NCBI GenBank assembly: GCA_963838095.1
Contig: CAWIPO010000006.1
Coordinates: forward strand, 310,001-374,000
Reading direction: 5' to 3'
Source: CAWCGU01 sp963838095
GTDB taxonomy: Bacteria; Actinomycetota; Thermoleophilia; Solirubrobacterales; 70-9
DNA length: 64,000 nt
The notes under the pieces were generated by a model. That model was not told where the DNA came from. It did not search any database and was given only the letters and a program-made list of their open reading frames with translations. Both the position numbers and the translations under genes were made by a program. Shown one piece after another: positions 33,867-40,967 of this stretch. Numbering within the stretch: position 1 is the stretch's first letter; every line of letters starts with the position of its first letter.

Positions 33867-34295
33867 CTACTCGCTCAGCCCGGCGGCTTCGAGGGCCTCC
33901 GCCCTGTCGCGGTAGCCGGTTGCATAGATCATCTTGCCGCCACGGAATCGAAGAACCTGAGTGATGTCCTGCTCTACGTCCACCCCCGCGTTCGAAAGGA
34001 ATCGTTGGCGGGTGGAAACCACGACGTGGTCGCCGACCGGGGTGAAATCGTGCGGCTCGACCGAGATAACGTCGAAGGCTTCGAACCAGCCCTGGATCCA
34101 GCGGTGTATCTCGTCGTGGCCACGGTAGGTACCCGTGTCCGGGAACTCGGCGATTTCCACGATCACTGCCTCCGGGTCCCAGAACGCCCACCACTCGGAA
34201 ACATCGCCGATGTCCTCTCCCGCCGTGACTCGCTCCAGGAAAGTTCGGTTCGTCGCATAGAAGCGCCGGGCGATCTCCACGTTCTCCTCCGACAT
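33867..34295 (-). CDS. SnoaL-like (NTF2-fold) protein, array member
   Basis: 142 residues, starting MSEENVEIARRFYATNRTFL and ending RAEALEAAGLSE. It has an insertion (RVTAGEDIGDVSEWWAFW) relative to the other members, giving a longer first loop. Later strands: AVIVEIAEFPDTGTYRGHDEIHRW, HVVVSTRQRF, DITQVLRFRGGKMIYATG. Upstream gene ends 3 bases before its ATG, so translation is probably coupled. Confidence 0.85.
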   Translation of the reverse strand: MSEENVEIARRFYATNRTFLERVTAGEDIGDVSEWWAFWDPEAVIVEIAEFPDTGTYRGHDEIHRWIQGWFEAFDVISVEPHDFTPVGDHVVVSTRQRFLSNAGVDVEQDITQVLRFRGGKMIYATGYRDRAEALEAAGLSE

Positions 34296-34298
34296 CGC

Positions 34299-34688
34299 CT
34301 ACTCGCTCAGCCCAGCGGCTTCGAGGGCGTCGGACCGCTTCGTCAGCTCGACCTTGCGCACCACCTTGCCGTCGCGGAACGTGAAGACGTTGAAGACACG
34401 GGCGTCGACCTCGATTCCGCTGCCTCGAGCTCTTCCCGTTTCATGAACGGCCACGACTATCCGGTCGCCAGCGCCGATGAACTCCTCGGGGACTGTCGTG
34501 CCTCCCTCTTCCCATTCGCTTTCCCAGCGGTCCCACATCGCTTTGACCGCGTCTGGGCCGTTGGCGGGTCCTTCCTGAAGGACTCCGTAGATCACGTCAG
34601 GCGCGAGACACGCCAGTGCCCCGGCGTGGTCGCGCCGAGAGATGGCCTCATAGAACCGCCGTACGACCTCCACGTTCTCCTGCGACAT
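34299..34688 (-). CDS. SnoaL-like (NTF2-fold) protein, array member
   Basis: 129 residues: MSQENVEVVRRFYEAISRRD, then ALACLAPDVIYGVLQEGPANG, a helix GPDAVKAMWDRWESEWEEGG, IVVAVHETGRARG and VFNVFTFRDGKVVRKVEL, ending SDALEAAGLSE. Typical small stand-alone SnoaL domain without extra parts. Exactly 3 bases separate it from each neighbouring array gene. Confidence 0.86.
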   Translation of the reverse strand: MSQENVEVVRRFYEAISRRDHAGALACLAPDVIYGVLQEGPANGPDAVKAMWDRWESEWEEGGTTVPEEFIGAGDRIVVAVHETGRARGSGIEVDARVFNVFTFRDGKVVRKVELTKRSDALEAAGLSE

Positions 34689-34691
34689 CGC

Positions 34692-35090
34692 CTACTCGCT
34701 CAGCCCGGCGGCTTCGAGGGCCTTCGCCTGGTCATTGAAGTACTCCATGCGCACGATCTTGCCGTTCTCCAGGCGGTAGAGGATCGCGTCGCGGCGCTCG
34801 ACTTCGACGCCGCTGCCGCCGCCCTTGGCGATCATCTTGAACAACGCGATTACGCCGTCAGGTCCGGCCGCGCGAAACTCCACGTCCTCGACCCGCCAGG
34901 AGTCCCAGCTCTCGCTCCAGTTTTCGAGCCAGGCGAACCAGCCGTCGTGTCCGTGATACGTCCCGGCGTCAGGGATGTCGAAGTCGTGAATTTCCGCCTC
35001 ACCGTCCAGCGTCGCCAGAGCGGTTTGCCAATCCGCGTCCATGGTCGCCGAAAACCCCCGCCGCACGACCTCCACGTTCTCCTCCGACAT
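34692..35090 (-). CDS. SnoaL-like (NTF2-fold) protein, array member
   Basis: 132 residues: MSEENVEVVRRGFSATMDAD, ALATLDGEAEIHDFDIPDAG, YHGHDGWFAWLENWSESWDS, VIALFKMIAKGGGSGVEVE, RDAILYRLENGKIVRMEYF, ending AKALEAAGLSE. The GSGVEVERRDA segment matches the corresponding strand in the 34299 gene (GSGIEVDARVF), so these two are close paralogues. Coupled to both neighbours through 3-base gaps. Confidence 0.86.
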   Translation of the reverse strand: MSEENVEVVRRGFSATMDADWQTALATLDGEAEIHDFDIPDAGTYHGHDGWFAWLENWSESWDSWRVEDVEFRAAGPDGVIALFKMIAKGGGSGVEVERRDAILYRLENGKIVRMEYFNDQAKALEAAGLSE

Positions 35091-35093
35091 CGC

Positions 35094-35648
35094 CTACTCG
35101 CTCAGCCCGGCAGCTTCGAGGGCCTTCCTCCATCCATCCTGCTCTACGAACCACTCCTGCCAGACAATCAAGCCCCGAGGCGAGAGCTTCACCGCCGTTC
35201 CCCCGTCGCTCAAGTCGGTCTTCACTCCGCTGCTTCGCCCGTAGCCGACGAAATCTCCCCTGACGGCAATGCTGTCCTCGGCGTTGTCCACCTCGCGGAT
35301 GGTCCACTCCCAGTCGCCGAAGGCCTCGTCCAAGTCGGCGTAGAGGGTGCGGATGCCCTCGTAGCCCTGGTAGGAGTCGCTGATGCCCACCCCGGACATG
35401 CCGTTCATCCGGACCTCGGCGTCGGGCTCGTAGCCCAGCAACACCACCTCGACATCGCTGCGGGCCATCGCGGCGAACCCGCGCTTGACTTGCCGGTTGA
35501 TCAGTCGCCTCCTGAGCGACGAGCCCGGCTGCATACGGCGGAGGCCTCCAGCCAACAACCCCGCGAGGGCAGGAACCCGCACCAGCAGCCGCTCAAGCAT
35601 GTCGCGCTGCGGCGCTCCCTGAGGAGGCTTGCCCAGTTCCTTCGACAT
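35094..35648 (-). CDS. SnoaL-like protein with N-terminal extension, first gene of the array
   Basis: 184 residues, about 50 longer than other members. Residues 1-55 (MSKELGKPPQGAPQRDML ... RRRLINRQ) are basic and helical with a hydrophobic patch (LLAGGLRRM), perhaps peripheral to membrane or another domain. The NTF2-like body follows: GFAAMARSDVEVVLLGY, GYEGIRTLYADLDEAF, IAVRGDFVGYGR, VKLSPRGLIVWQEWF, ending RKALEAAGLSE. It lacks the MSQENVE start but keeps the tail. It begins 48 bp after the tRNA-Lys 3' end on the same strand, so it could be transcribed by read-through. Confidence 0.83.
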   Translation of the reverse strand: MSKELGKPPQGAPQRDMLERLLVRVPALAGLLAGGLRRMQPGSSLRRRLINRQVKRGFAAMARSDVEVVLLGYEPDAEVRMNGMSGVGISDSYQGYEGIRTLYADLDEAFGDWEWTIREVDNAEDSIAVRGDFVGYGRSSGVKTDLSDGGTAVKLSPRGLIVWQEWFVEQDGWRKALEAAGLSE

Positions 35649-35696
35649 CGCCCGCGCAGTATCCCCAACCGCAGACAGCTGCTGTTCTCGATGCGA

Positions 35697-35769
35697 TGGG
35701 CCGTACAGGGATCGAACCTGTGACCTTGAGATTAAGAGTCTCCTGCTCTACCAGCTGAGCTAACGGCCC
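35697..35769 (-). tRNA. tRNA-Lys (CTT)
   Basis: 73-nt cloverleaf on the minus strand: acceptor GGGCCGT/ACGGCCC, D-arm AGCTCAGCTGGTAGAGC, anticodon stem-loop GGAGA-CTCTTAA-TCTCA with anticodon CTT, T-arm with GGTTCGATCC, discriminator A, no encoded CCA. Its 3' 45 nt are duplicated at 32670-32714, with the SnoaL array between. The intact copy lies at the TPR-protein side. Confidence 0.97.
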
Positions 35770-35809
35770 GGGGGTTGGATGGTAGCCGCGGCGGGGCGGT
35801 TCCCGAGGA

Positions 35810-36628
35810 TCAGGGAGAGGTCGGGGGCGGGGTGAGGCCGCCGCTGAGGCCGCTGCCGCCGAGGGAGTCCTCGAGCGGGTTCTGGAAGGCCTCTTCCGGG
35901 CTGGTCTGTTGGGCCTTTTCGGCCTTGGCGAGGTTCTTCTGGAATTGCTCGCCCGCCTTCGCGTACTGCTCCATCAGGCGCTCGGTCGTCTTCCGCTCGG
36001 ACGACTCAGATTCCTCGATCGCGAGCGTTGCGGCCTCGTCACCCTGTTCGGTGTCGCCGGCGAAGTAGGCGAGCTGGGCCAACGTGCCGTATGTGTTCGC
36101 CGACGGCTGGGCCTCGGCGAAAATCGCCGCCGTCTGGACCGAGCCGTCGAACAGATCCTGGAGGCCTGTGACGCTGAGGTTGCCGCCGCCCTGGATGCTG
36201 TTGATGTAGACGTTCAGGATCTGGGCCGCCGCGCCGTCGTCCGGCCTCTTCGGATCAAGGGCCAGGTAACGCTCCCAGGCGCTGATCGCGTCCTCGTAGA
36301 AGTCCTCACTCGCCTGGGTGATGATCAGGGTGCCCGTCTCCTCGTCGAGCTGGGCCTCGAAGTCCCCGGCCTGGGCGCTGACGATCGCCAGCTCGACCAG
36401 CGCGTCCTCGTCCTTCGGGTTCGCTTCCAGGGTCGCCTGCGCATCCTCGATCCTCGATTCAAACTCGGGATTGCTCGACCCTGTGTCACCGCCGCCACCG
36501 AGGAAGCCCGGCACGTCGCCGCCGACACCGAAGAGGATGAAGCCCGCGGCGAACAGGATCGCCATGCCTCCGAAGACGACCTGGACCACGCGCTTGCGCC
36601 GCGGACTGCTGTTGAGGTCGAAGAGCAT
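35810..36628 (-). CDS. Membrane-anchored TPR-like protein
   Basis: 272 residues. Basic N-terminus (SSPRRKRVVQ) then one membrane helix (VVFGGMAILFAAGFILFGVG), a Gly/Ser linker and helical repeats (ATLEANPKDEDALVELAIVSAQAGD, DAISAWERYLALDPKRPD), the wording of tetratricopeptide repeats. The C-terminal tail is Pro/Gly-rich. Topology suggests the repeats face outside the cytosol or dock to membrane complexes. It follows tatC by 29 bp on the same strand. Function unknown; an assembly role is plausible. Confidence 0.75.
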   Translation of the reverse strand: MLFDLNSSPRRKRVVQVVFGGMAILFAAGFILFGVGGDVPGFLGGGGDTGSSNPEFESRIEDAQATLEANPKDEDALVELAIVSAQAGDFEAQLDEETGTLIITQASEDFYEDAISAWERYLALDPKRPDDGAAAQILNVYINSIQGGGNLSVTGLQDLFDGSVQTAAIFAEAQPSANTYGTLAQLAYFAGDTEQGDEAATLAIEESESSERKTTERLMEQYAKAGEQFQKNLAKAEKAQQTSPEEAFQNPLEDSLGGSGLSGGLTPPPTSP

Positions 36629-36657
36629 CGGGGCAGCAGGTTAGCCAGGCGCAGGCT

Positions 36658-37431
36658 TCATCGCGGCTCCTCGGTGGCCGCCGGTGCTGCCGGCGCGCGC
36701 TCCTCGGGCGGCTTGCCAAAGCGTTTCGATAGCCGGATGCTGCCCTCGTAGAGAACCAGCAGCGGGGCCATGATCAGCAGCATGCTCACCGGGTCGCCGC
36801 CCGGCAGCGCCGCAGCGACGACGGCGATCACGAAGATCGCGTAGCGGCGGCTGGCGCTGAGTTGCTCCGGCGTCACGATTCCGAGCCGCGATACGGACAG
36901 CACGCCGACCGGCACCTGGAAGAGGATCCCGAGCGCGAGCAGCATGATCCCGAAGAAGCTGTAGTAGTCGCCCGCGCGCACCTCGATCTGGAACTCGCTG
37001 GTGTTGAAGTTGAGCAGGAACTGCAGCGCTGCCGGCATCACCACGAAGTAGCCGAAGGCAACGCCTGCGAGGAAGAGGATCGGGATCGCGGCAAGGAACG
37101 GGACCAGCGTTCGTTTCTCCGCGTCGGAGAAGGCGGGGAGCACGAACGCGTAGACCTGCCACAGGATCACCGGCAGCGAAAGCACCAGCGCCCCGTAGGC
37201 CGACACCTCGACCGTGGTGAAGAACGGCTCGGTGGGCGACAGTGTGACCGGCTCGATGTCGTCGGGGAGCGCCGAATTGGCGATGTCGAGCATCAGCGCG
37301 TCCTGCCAGAAGCAGAGCGCGAAGCCGACGCCGAATGCAACCAGCGAGATGACGATGCGGCCGCGAAGCTCTCCGAGATGCTCGACGAGCGTCATCCGCT
37401 CCTCGAACTTCGCCGCCCGAACTCGGGCCAA
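36658..37431 (-). CDS. tatC: Sec-independent protein translocase TatC
   Basis: 257 residues with six membrane helices. Start pattern MTLVEHLGELRGRIVIS is the TatC hallmark, with the conserved E in the cytosolic N-terminus; then PTEPFFTTVEVSAYGAL, FVLPAFSDAEKR, FGYFVVMPAALQFL and PGGDPVSMLLIMAPLLVLYE. It binds twin-arginine signal peptides and, with TatA, exports folded proteins. A Pro/Ala-rich tail follows the last helix. 16 bp downstream of tatA in the same operon. Confidence 0.96.
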   Translation of the reverse strand: MARVRAAKFEERMTLVEHLGELRGRIVISLVAFGVGFALCFWQDALMLDIANSALPDDIEPVTLSPTEPFFTTVEVSAYGALVLSLPVILWQVYAFVLPAFSDAEKRTLVPFLAAIPILFLAGVAFGYFVVMPAALQFLLNFNTSEFQIEVRAGDYYSFFGIMLLALGILFQVPVGVLSVSRLGIVTPEQLSASRRYAIFVIAVVAAALPGGDPVSMLLIMAPLLVLYEGSIRLSKRFGKPPEERAPAAPAATEEPR

Positions 37432-37447
37432 GGCTCAGCGCCCTCCG

Positions 37448-37675
37448 CTAGGCCTTGTTCTCGGTGACCACTTCCCCTTCGACGGGGTCGGCGGTCGCCG
37501 TGCCCTCGATCTGGGGAGTCTCGTCCTCGTCATCTCCGGACTTGCCGGTGATCGAGTCCTTGAACTCGCGCATTCCGTTGCCAAGCGAACGGCCGAGCTC
37601 AGGTAGGCGCTTGGGCCCGAAGACCAGCAGGGCGATCACAAGCACAATGGCGACCTGCCAGATGCTGAAGTCCAT
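37448..37675 (-). CDS. tatA: Twin-arginine translocase subunit TatA/TatE
   Basis: 75 residues. One membrane helix (IWQVAIVLVIALLVFGPKRLPEL) with the FGPKRLPELGRSLG amphipathic helix that is diagnostic of TatA, then an acidic unstructured tail (DDEDETPQIEG). Pore-forming component of the Tat pathway with TatC, which starts 16 bp downstream. No TatB-like second copy is visible. Confidence 0.95.
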   Translation of the reverse strand: MDFSIWQVAIVLVIALLVFGPKRLPELGRSLGNGMREFKDSITGKSGDDEDETPQIEGTATADPVEGEVVTENKA

Positions 37676-37754
37676 AGCCGCATGGTAGCGGCGTATGGGC
37701 AGAGATCTACCCGGAAGGCGAGTCGTGCGAGCAGCCGTGCGTGGCTACGAGCGC

Positions 37755-38324
37755 TCAGCGCTGGAAGTTGAGGTGAAAACGGCTCGCCGTCGGCTCGTCC
37801 TGGCCCTGGTACTTGCTTCCCGCCTCGTCGCTTCCGTAGGGGTGCTCGACCGCGCGATCCATGCGCATGAACGAGATCTGGCCGATCGGCATCCCGCGGT
37901 AGATCGTGATCGGGAGGTTCGCGACGTTCGACAGCTCCAAGGTGAGGTTGCCCTCCCAGCCGGCGTCAACAAATCCCGCCGTGCTGTGGATGAGCAGACC
38001 AAGCCTTCCGAGACTGCTCTTGCCCTCCAGGCGGGCGACCAGATCGTCCGGGAGCCGCACCCGCTCCAGCGTCTGGCCGAGCACGAACTCGCCCGGGTGG
38101 AGGATGAACGGCTGATCCTCGCGCTCGATCGTCACCAGCTCGGTGAGGTCGTCCATCGGCTCCCGGACATCTATATAGGGGCGGCGGGCGTTGTGAAAGA
38201 CGCGGAAGCGGTTGTCGACCCGCACGTCCACGCTCGAAGGCTGGATCAGGTCGGGGTCGAAGGGATCGAAGGCGATACGCCCCGCCTCGATCTCCTCCCG
38301 AATCGTGCGGTCTGAAAGCACCAT
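37755..38324 (-). CDS. dcd: dCTP deaminase
   Basis: 189 residues. Start MVLSDRTIREEIEAGRI; catalytic region EGKSSLGRLGLLIHSTAGFVDAGW with the conserved Ser/Arg/Glu set; IQPSSVDVRVDNRFRVF for nucleotide binding; C-terminal SKYQGQDEPTASR that closes over the site. It converts dCTP to dUTP, or in the bifunctional type directly to dUMP; the HSTAGFVDAGWEG wording does not settle which. Trimeric and cytosolic. It lies alone between tatA and the zinc-ribbon gene. Confidence 0.95.
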   Translation of the reverse strand: MVLSDRTIREEIEAGRIAFDPFDPDLIQPSSVDVRVDNRFRVFHNARRPYIDVREPMDDLTELVTIEREDQPFILHPGEFVLGQTLERVRLPDDLVARLEGKSSLGRLGLLIHSTAGFVDAGWEGNLTLELSNVANLPITIYRGMPIGQISFMRMDRAVEHPYGSDEAGSKYQGQDEPTASRFHLNFQR

Positions 38325-38414
38325 TGCCCGCGCCAGTCTATTCCCGACTCCCGACCTTCTCGGAATCGGCTACAGGCGTGGCTAGACGATTGACCCCATT
38401 GGGGTGAAAGGGAC

Positions 38415-38442
38415 TAAAGGCCACCACCCGGGGGGCCGATAG
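38415..38442 (+). promoter_or_regulatory. FliA/WhiG-type (sigma-28 family) promoter
   Basis: TAAA (38415-38418), 16 bp, GCCGATAG (38435-38442). This matches the TAAA-N15/16-GCCGATAA consensus of sigma-28/WhiG promoters except for the last base. The expected start point, about 6 bp downstream, falls only ~4 nt before the ATG at 38453, so the message would be almost leaderless. A CCCCATTGGGG inverted repeat lies at 38394-38404 just upstream. Confidence 0.6.
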
Positions 38443-38452
38443 GGGGGCCAGC

Positions 38453-38788
38453 ATGGAAACCCGCAAGCCCCCCATCTCGACCGCTTCCGCGAAGTCCGCA
38501 GACCTGCATATCTGCGGGGCGTGCAGCTCGGAGCTGGTCTATCCCACCGACTGGGCGCCGGCATCGGCTCGGAAGTGGGCCGTGGAGCTTCGCTGCCCGG
38601 ACTGCGAGTGGCGCGGCGGGGGCGTGTACGGGCAGGACGCCGTGGATCGGTTCGACGAGGTGCTCGACGAGGGCTCGCAGTCGATCCTCGACGACCTCAC
38701 CAAGCTCACGCGCGCGAACATGGAAGAGGAGATCGAGCGCTTCGTCGACGCACTCGATCGTGAGTTCGTCCTGCCTGAAGACTTCTAA
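38453..38788 (+). CDS. Zinc-ribbon-like small protein
   Basis: 111 residues. Two Cys pairs, CGACSS (residues ~22-25) and CPDCEW (~49-52), would bind one zinc ion in a ribbon. A conserved-looking WAVELRCPDCEWRGGGVYG segment surrounds the second pair; the rest is an acidic helix (RANMEEEIERFVDALDREFVLPEDF). It is likely an adaptor or regulator, not an enzyme. A FliA/WhiG-like promoter directly upstream would place it in a motility- or development-type regulon. Function unknown. Confidence 0.7.
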   Translation: METRKPPISTASAKSADLHICGACSSELVYPTDWAPASARKWAVELRCPDCEWRGGGVYGQDAVDRFDEVLDEGSQSILDDLTKLTRANMEEEIERFVDALDREFVLPEDF

Positions 38789-38801
38789 GGCGTAGAGAAT
38801 C

Positions 38802-39104
38802 GTGAACGCTCCCGCGGTTCCACCGTCCGGCTGGTATCCGGATCCAGAGGGCCGCGGTCAGCGCTACTGGGATGGAGCCGGCTGGACGAGCTACATGGTC
38901 TCGCCGATGTCTCCTCCGAAAGCTCGGGCTGGCGACTGGTGGGGCGCGGTCCTGCTCCCCCTCTTCATGCCGGCGATCGGGGTGATCGCAGGGATTGTGT
39001 ACGTGGCGATGGGCCGTGAGCGACGCGATCCCGGCTGGCTCTGCCTCGGGCTGTCGATCGCGGCCTGCATCCTCTGGTTTGCCGCGCTCAGCGGCAACCA
39101 ATAG
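38802..39104 (+). CDS. DUF2510-type membrane protein
   Basis: 100 residues from GTG at 38802. The N-terminus has the DUF2510 signature PSGWYPDPEGRGQRYWDGAGW (split by one Gly-rich turn), a short domain common at the start of actinobacterial membrane proteins. Two membrane helices follow (AVLLPLFMPAIGVIAGIVYVA and LCLGLSIAACILWFAAL). It starts 13 bp after the zinc-ribbon gene, probably the same transcript. Role unknown. Confidence 0.75.
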   Translation: MNAPAVPPSGWYPDPEGRGQRYWDGAGWTSYMVSPMSPPKARAGDWWGAVLLPLFMPAIGVIAGIVYVAMGRERRDPGWLCLGLSIAACILWFAALSGNQ

Positions 39105-39126
39105 GAGCTCAACGGGCAGCTGTTCA

Positions 39127-39165
39127 TCTGCATTTCGGTTCCATGGGGTGGAACCAGATTGCAGA
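39127..39165. terminator. Hairpin between convergent genes, candidate bidirectional terminator
   Basis: Perfect 7-bp stem GGTTCCA/TGGAACC with loop TGGGG (39137-39155), extended by an outer TCTGCA/TGCAGA pair (39127-39132, 39160-39165) with mismatches between. It sits in the 74-bp gap between the DUF2510 gene and the convergent polyprenyl synthase gene. No clear T-tract. Confidence 0.45.
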
Positions 39166-39178
39166 AGAACGCCCGAGA

Positions 39179-40160
39179 CTACGCGTAGCGCTCCACCACG
39201 CCATCGGCGACGAGCTCGAGCAGATGGCGCTCTTCGTCCGCGAGGCCTCCCTGGCCGAGGCGGGCCTGTGCGGCTTGAACTCGTGAACGCGCTTCGTCCC
39301 TGACCAGCTCGGTCGTTCCGGTCGCGGCGATCCGATCGCAAAGCGCCTCGGCGGAGTGAGCGTCGAGCGAGTGCAGGTCGATCGCGGCAAGGCCGGGATC
39401 GCGCTCGCGAGCGAGGATCAGCGGCAGGGTCACGGTTCCGTCGAGGAGGTCGGTTCCCCGAGCCTTCCCGGTGCGCTCGACGGGTCCGGTGACGTCCAGC
39501 ACGTCGTCGAGAAGCTGAAACGCAAGCCCGATCTCGGCACCGAACTCGGCCAGTGCGTCGTCGACCTCGCGACCGATCACGCACGCGCACTCGAACAGCG
39601 CCGCCGTCTTCAGGCGGCAGCGCTCGAGGTAGCGCTCGGCGCTGATCTCAAGGTCGAAGGCATCCCGGGTCTGGGCGAGCTCGCCGCGGGCGAGCGCCAC
39701 CGATGCGGCGCTGAGCAACGCGACCCCTCGCCCGTTATCCGAGAGCTCAGCGAACGCGCGCGAGAACAGCAGATCTCCGGTGGCCAATGCCCGATCGCGC
39801 CCGGAGCGCGCGAGCACGGTCGGCAGCCCGCGCCGAAGCGGCGCGTCGTCGAGGACATCGTCGTGCACCAGGGTCGCCATGTGGACCAGCTCCACCGCGA
39901 TCGCCGCGCGGATCGCCGCACTCGGGAGCGTCCCGTCCGGCGCACAGGAGCACGAGCATCGGCCGCAGGCGCTTGCCTCCGGCGCTCAACGTGGCGCTCG
40001 CATCCGCGCGCAGGACGTCGCCGTGGCCGGCGACGATCTCACCGAGACGGGACTCGACCGCCGACATCTGCTCGGGGAGCCAGGAGGCCGCGGCCTCCAT
40101 CACCTGGGTGACCGGAGCGGGGATCGTGGAGCCGCGCGAGACCGTGGGTCCGCCGGACAT
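39179..40160 (-). CDS. Polyprenyl (hepta/octaprenyl) diphosphate synthase, one frameshift
   Basis: The protein would be about 326 residues. The N-terminal part (from ATG 40160) includes ATLSAGGKRLRPMLVLLCAG; after a shift near 39921 the C-terminal part reads AAIAVELVHMATLVHDDVLDDAPLRRG with the first DDxxD-type motif, later LAFQLLDDVLDVTG with the second. It makes the long isoprenoid tail for menaquinone. One extra base (T in GAG-T-GCG) restores the frame, so this is probably a single sequencing or real indel rather than decay. Next upstream gene is menG/ubiE, supporting a quinone role. Confidence 0.82.
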
Positions 40161-40206
40161 CACTGGATCGCGCTCCGCCCCACAAGCAGAAAATCTGTTC
40201 CCGCGC

Positions 40207-40965
40207 TCACGGCTTAACCCCGGAATGGATGGCGATGATCCCGCCGGCGAGCAGCAACCAGCGCACATCTTCCAGGCCGGCGGCATCCATCCTCGCGGCC
40301 AGGCTCTCGGGGGAGGGGAAGCGCTTCACCGACTGCGGCAGGTACGTGTAGGCAGCGCTGTCGCCGGCTATGGCCCCCAGCCTCGGCACGAGGCGGTCGA
40401 ACCACAGCGAGTAGAAGCTCGACAACGGCGGCCGCCGAGGCTGGGTGATCTCGAGCACGACCAGGCGGCCGCCCGGGCGCAGCACCCTCGCCATCTCCGC
40501 CAGCCCCTTATCGATGTCGGCCAGGTTGCGGAGTCCGAAGCCGTTCGTGGCAGCGTCGAAGCACCTGTCCTCGTACGGGAGCGCGAGGGCGTCGGCCCAC
40601 TCGAACTCGATCGCGGCCCCACCGGGGTCTGCGGCGGCAGCCTTGCGGCGCGCGATCTCGAGCATCGGCTCAGAGAAGTCGGACGCCGCCACCCGCCCCG
40701 ACGGGCCGACTCGGCGGGCCAGCTCGATCGCCATGTCTCCGGTGCCGCAGCAGATGTCCACGGCGCTATCGCCGGTCGTCAGCCGAGCGCGGCCAGCCGC
40801 GCGCTCGCGCCACCCGTGGTGGAGACCGACGGTCATCGCCGTGTTCAGCAGGTCGTACACACCGGCGATGCGGTCGAACATCCCCCGCACCTCTTGCGGG
40901 AACTCGCCGCTCTCGGGCGAGGGCGCGGTTGCACCTGGACCGCCCGCCGCTGAGGTGCCCGTCAT
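40207..40965 (-). CDS. menG: Demethylmenaquinone methyltransferase (UbiE/MenG family)
   Basis: 252 residues. MFDRIAGVYDLLNTAMTVGLHHGWRER is the family N-terminus; SAM binding motif VDICCGTGDMAIELA (~70-84); later FDAATNGFGLRNLADIDKGLAEM and RPGGRLVVLEITQP, all typical of UbiE. It methylates the menaquinone ring in the last step of synthesis. Between the cytochrome bc genes and the polyprenyl synthase, fitting respiratory quinone supply. ubiE is the alternative symbol. Confidence 0.94.
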   Translation of the reverse strand: MTGTSAAGGPGATAPSPESGEFPQEVRGMFDRIAGVYDLLNTAMTVGLHHGWRERAAGRARLTTGDSAVDICCGTGDMAIELARRVGPSGRVAASDFSEPMLEIARRKAAAADPGGAAIEFEWADALALPYEDRCFDAATNGFGLRNLADIDKGLAEMARVLRPGGRLVVLEITQPRRPPLSSFYSLWFDRLVPRLGAIAGDSAAYTYLPQSVKRFPSPESLAARMDAAGLEDVRWLLLAGGIIAIHSGVKP

Positions 40966-40967
40966 CG

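Larger units (their letters stand above)
32781..35122 (-). repeat. Seven dispersed copies of a ~32-bp gene-junction repeat
   Basis: Copies begin at 32781, 33035, 33440, 33866, 34296, 34689 and 35091 (30-32 bp each). Each encodes the ending ALEAAGLSE plus TAG and three bases before the next ATG; the neighbouring start ATG-TCG-(C/G)AG-GAG-AAC-GTG is also repeated. The first copy is the most diverged (ALEAAGLSG). The spacing of about 254-430 bp is the length of one gene. Six of the copies are internal junctions or gene ends and one (33440) is a leftover tail after a different gene. Confidence 0.9.

Noticed and set aside
32781..35122. Regularly spaced 32-bp repeats looking like a CRISPR array
   Set aside because: Repeats are spaced about 250-430 bp with protein-coding sequence between them and lie in gene ends; there are no cas genes and no short unique spacers.
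38391..38452. Structured leader suggesting a c-di-GMP riboswitch
   Set aside because: The motif is explained better by a TAAA-N16-GCCGATA promoter; the conserved c-di-GMP aptamer bases are not present.
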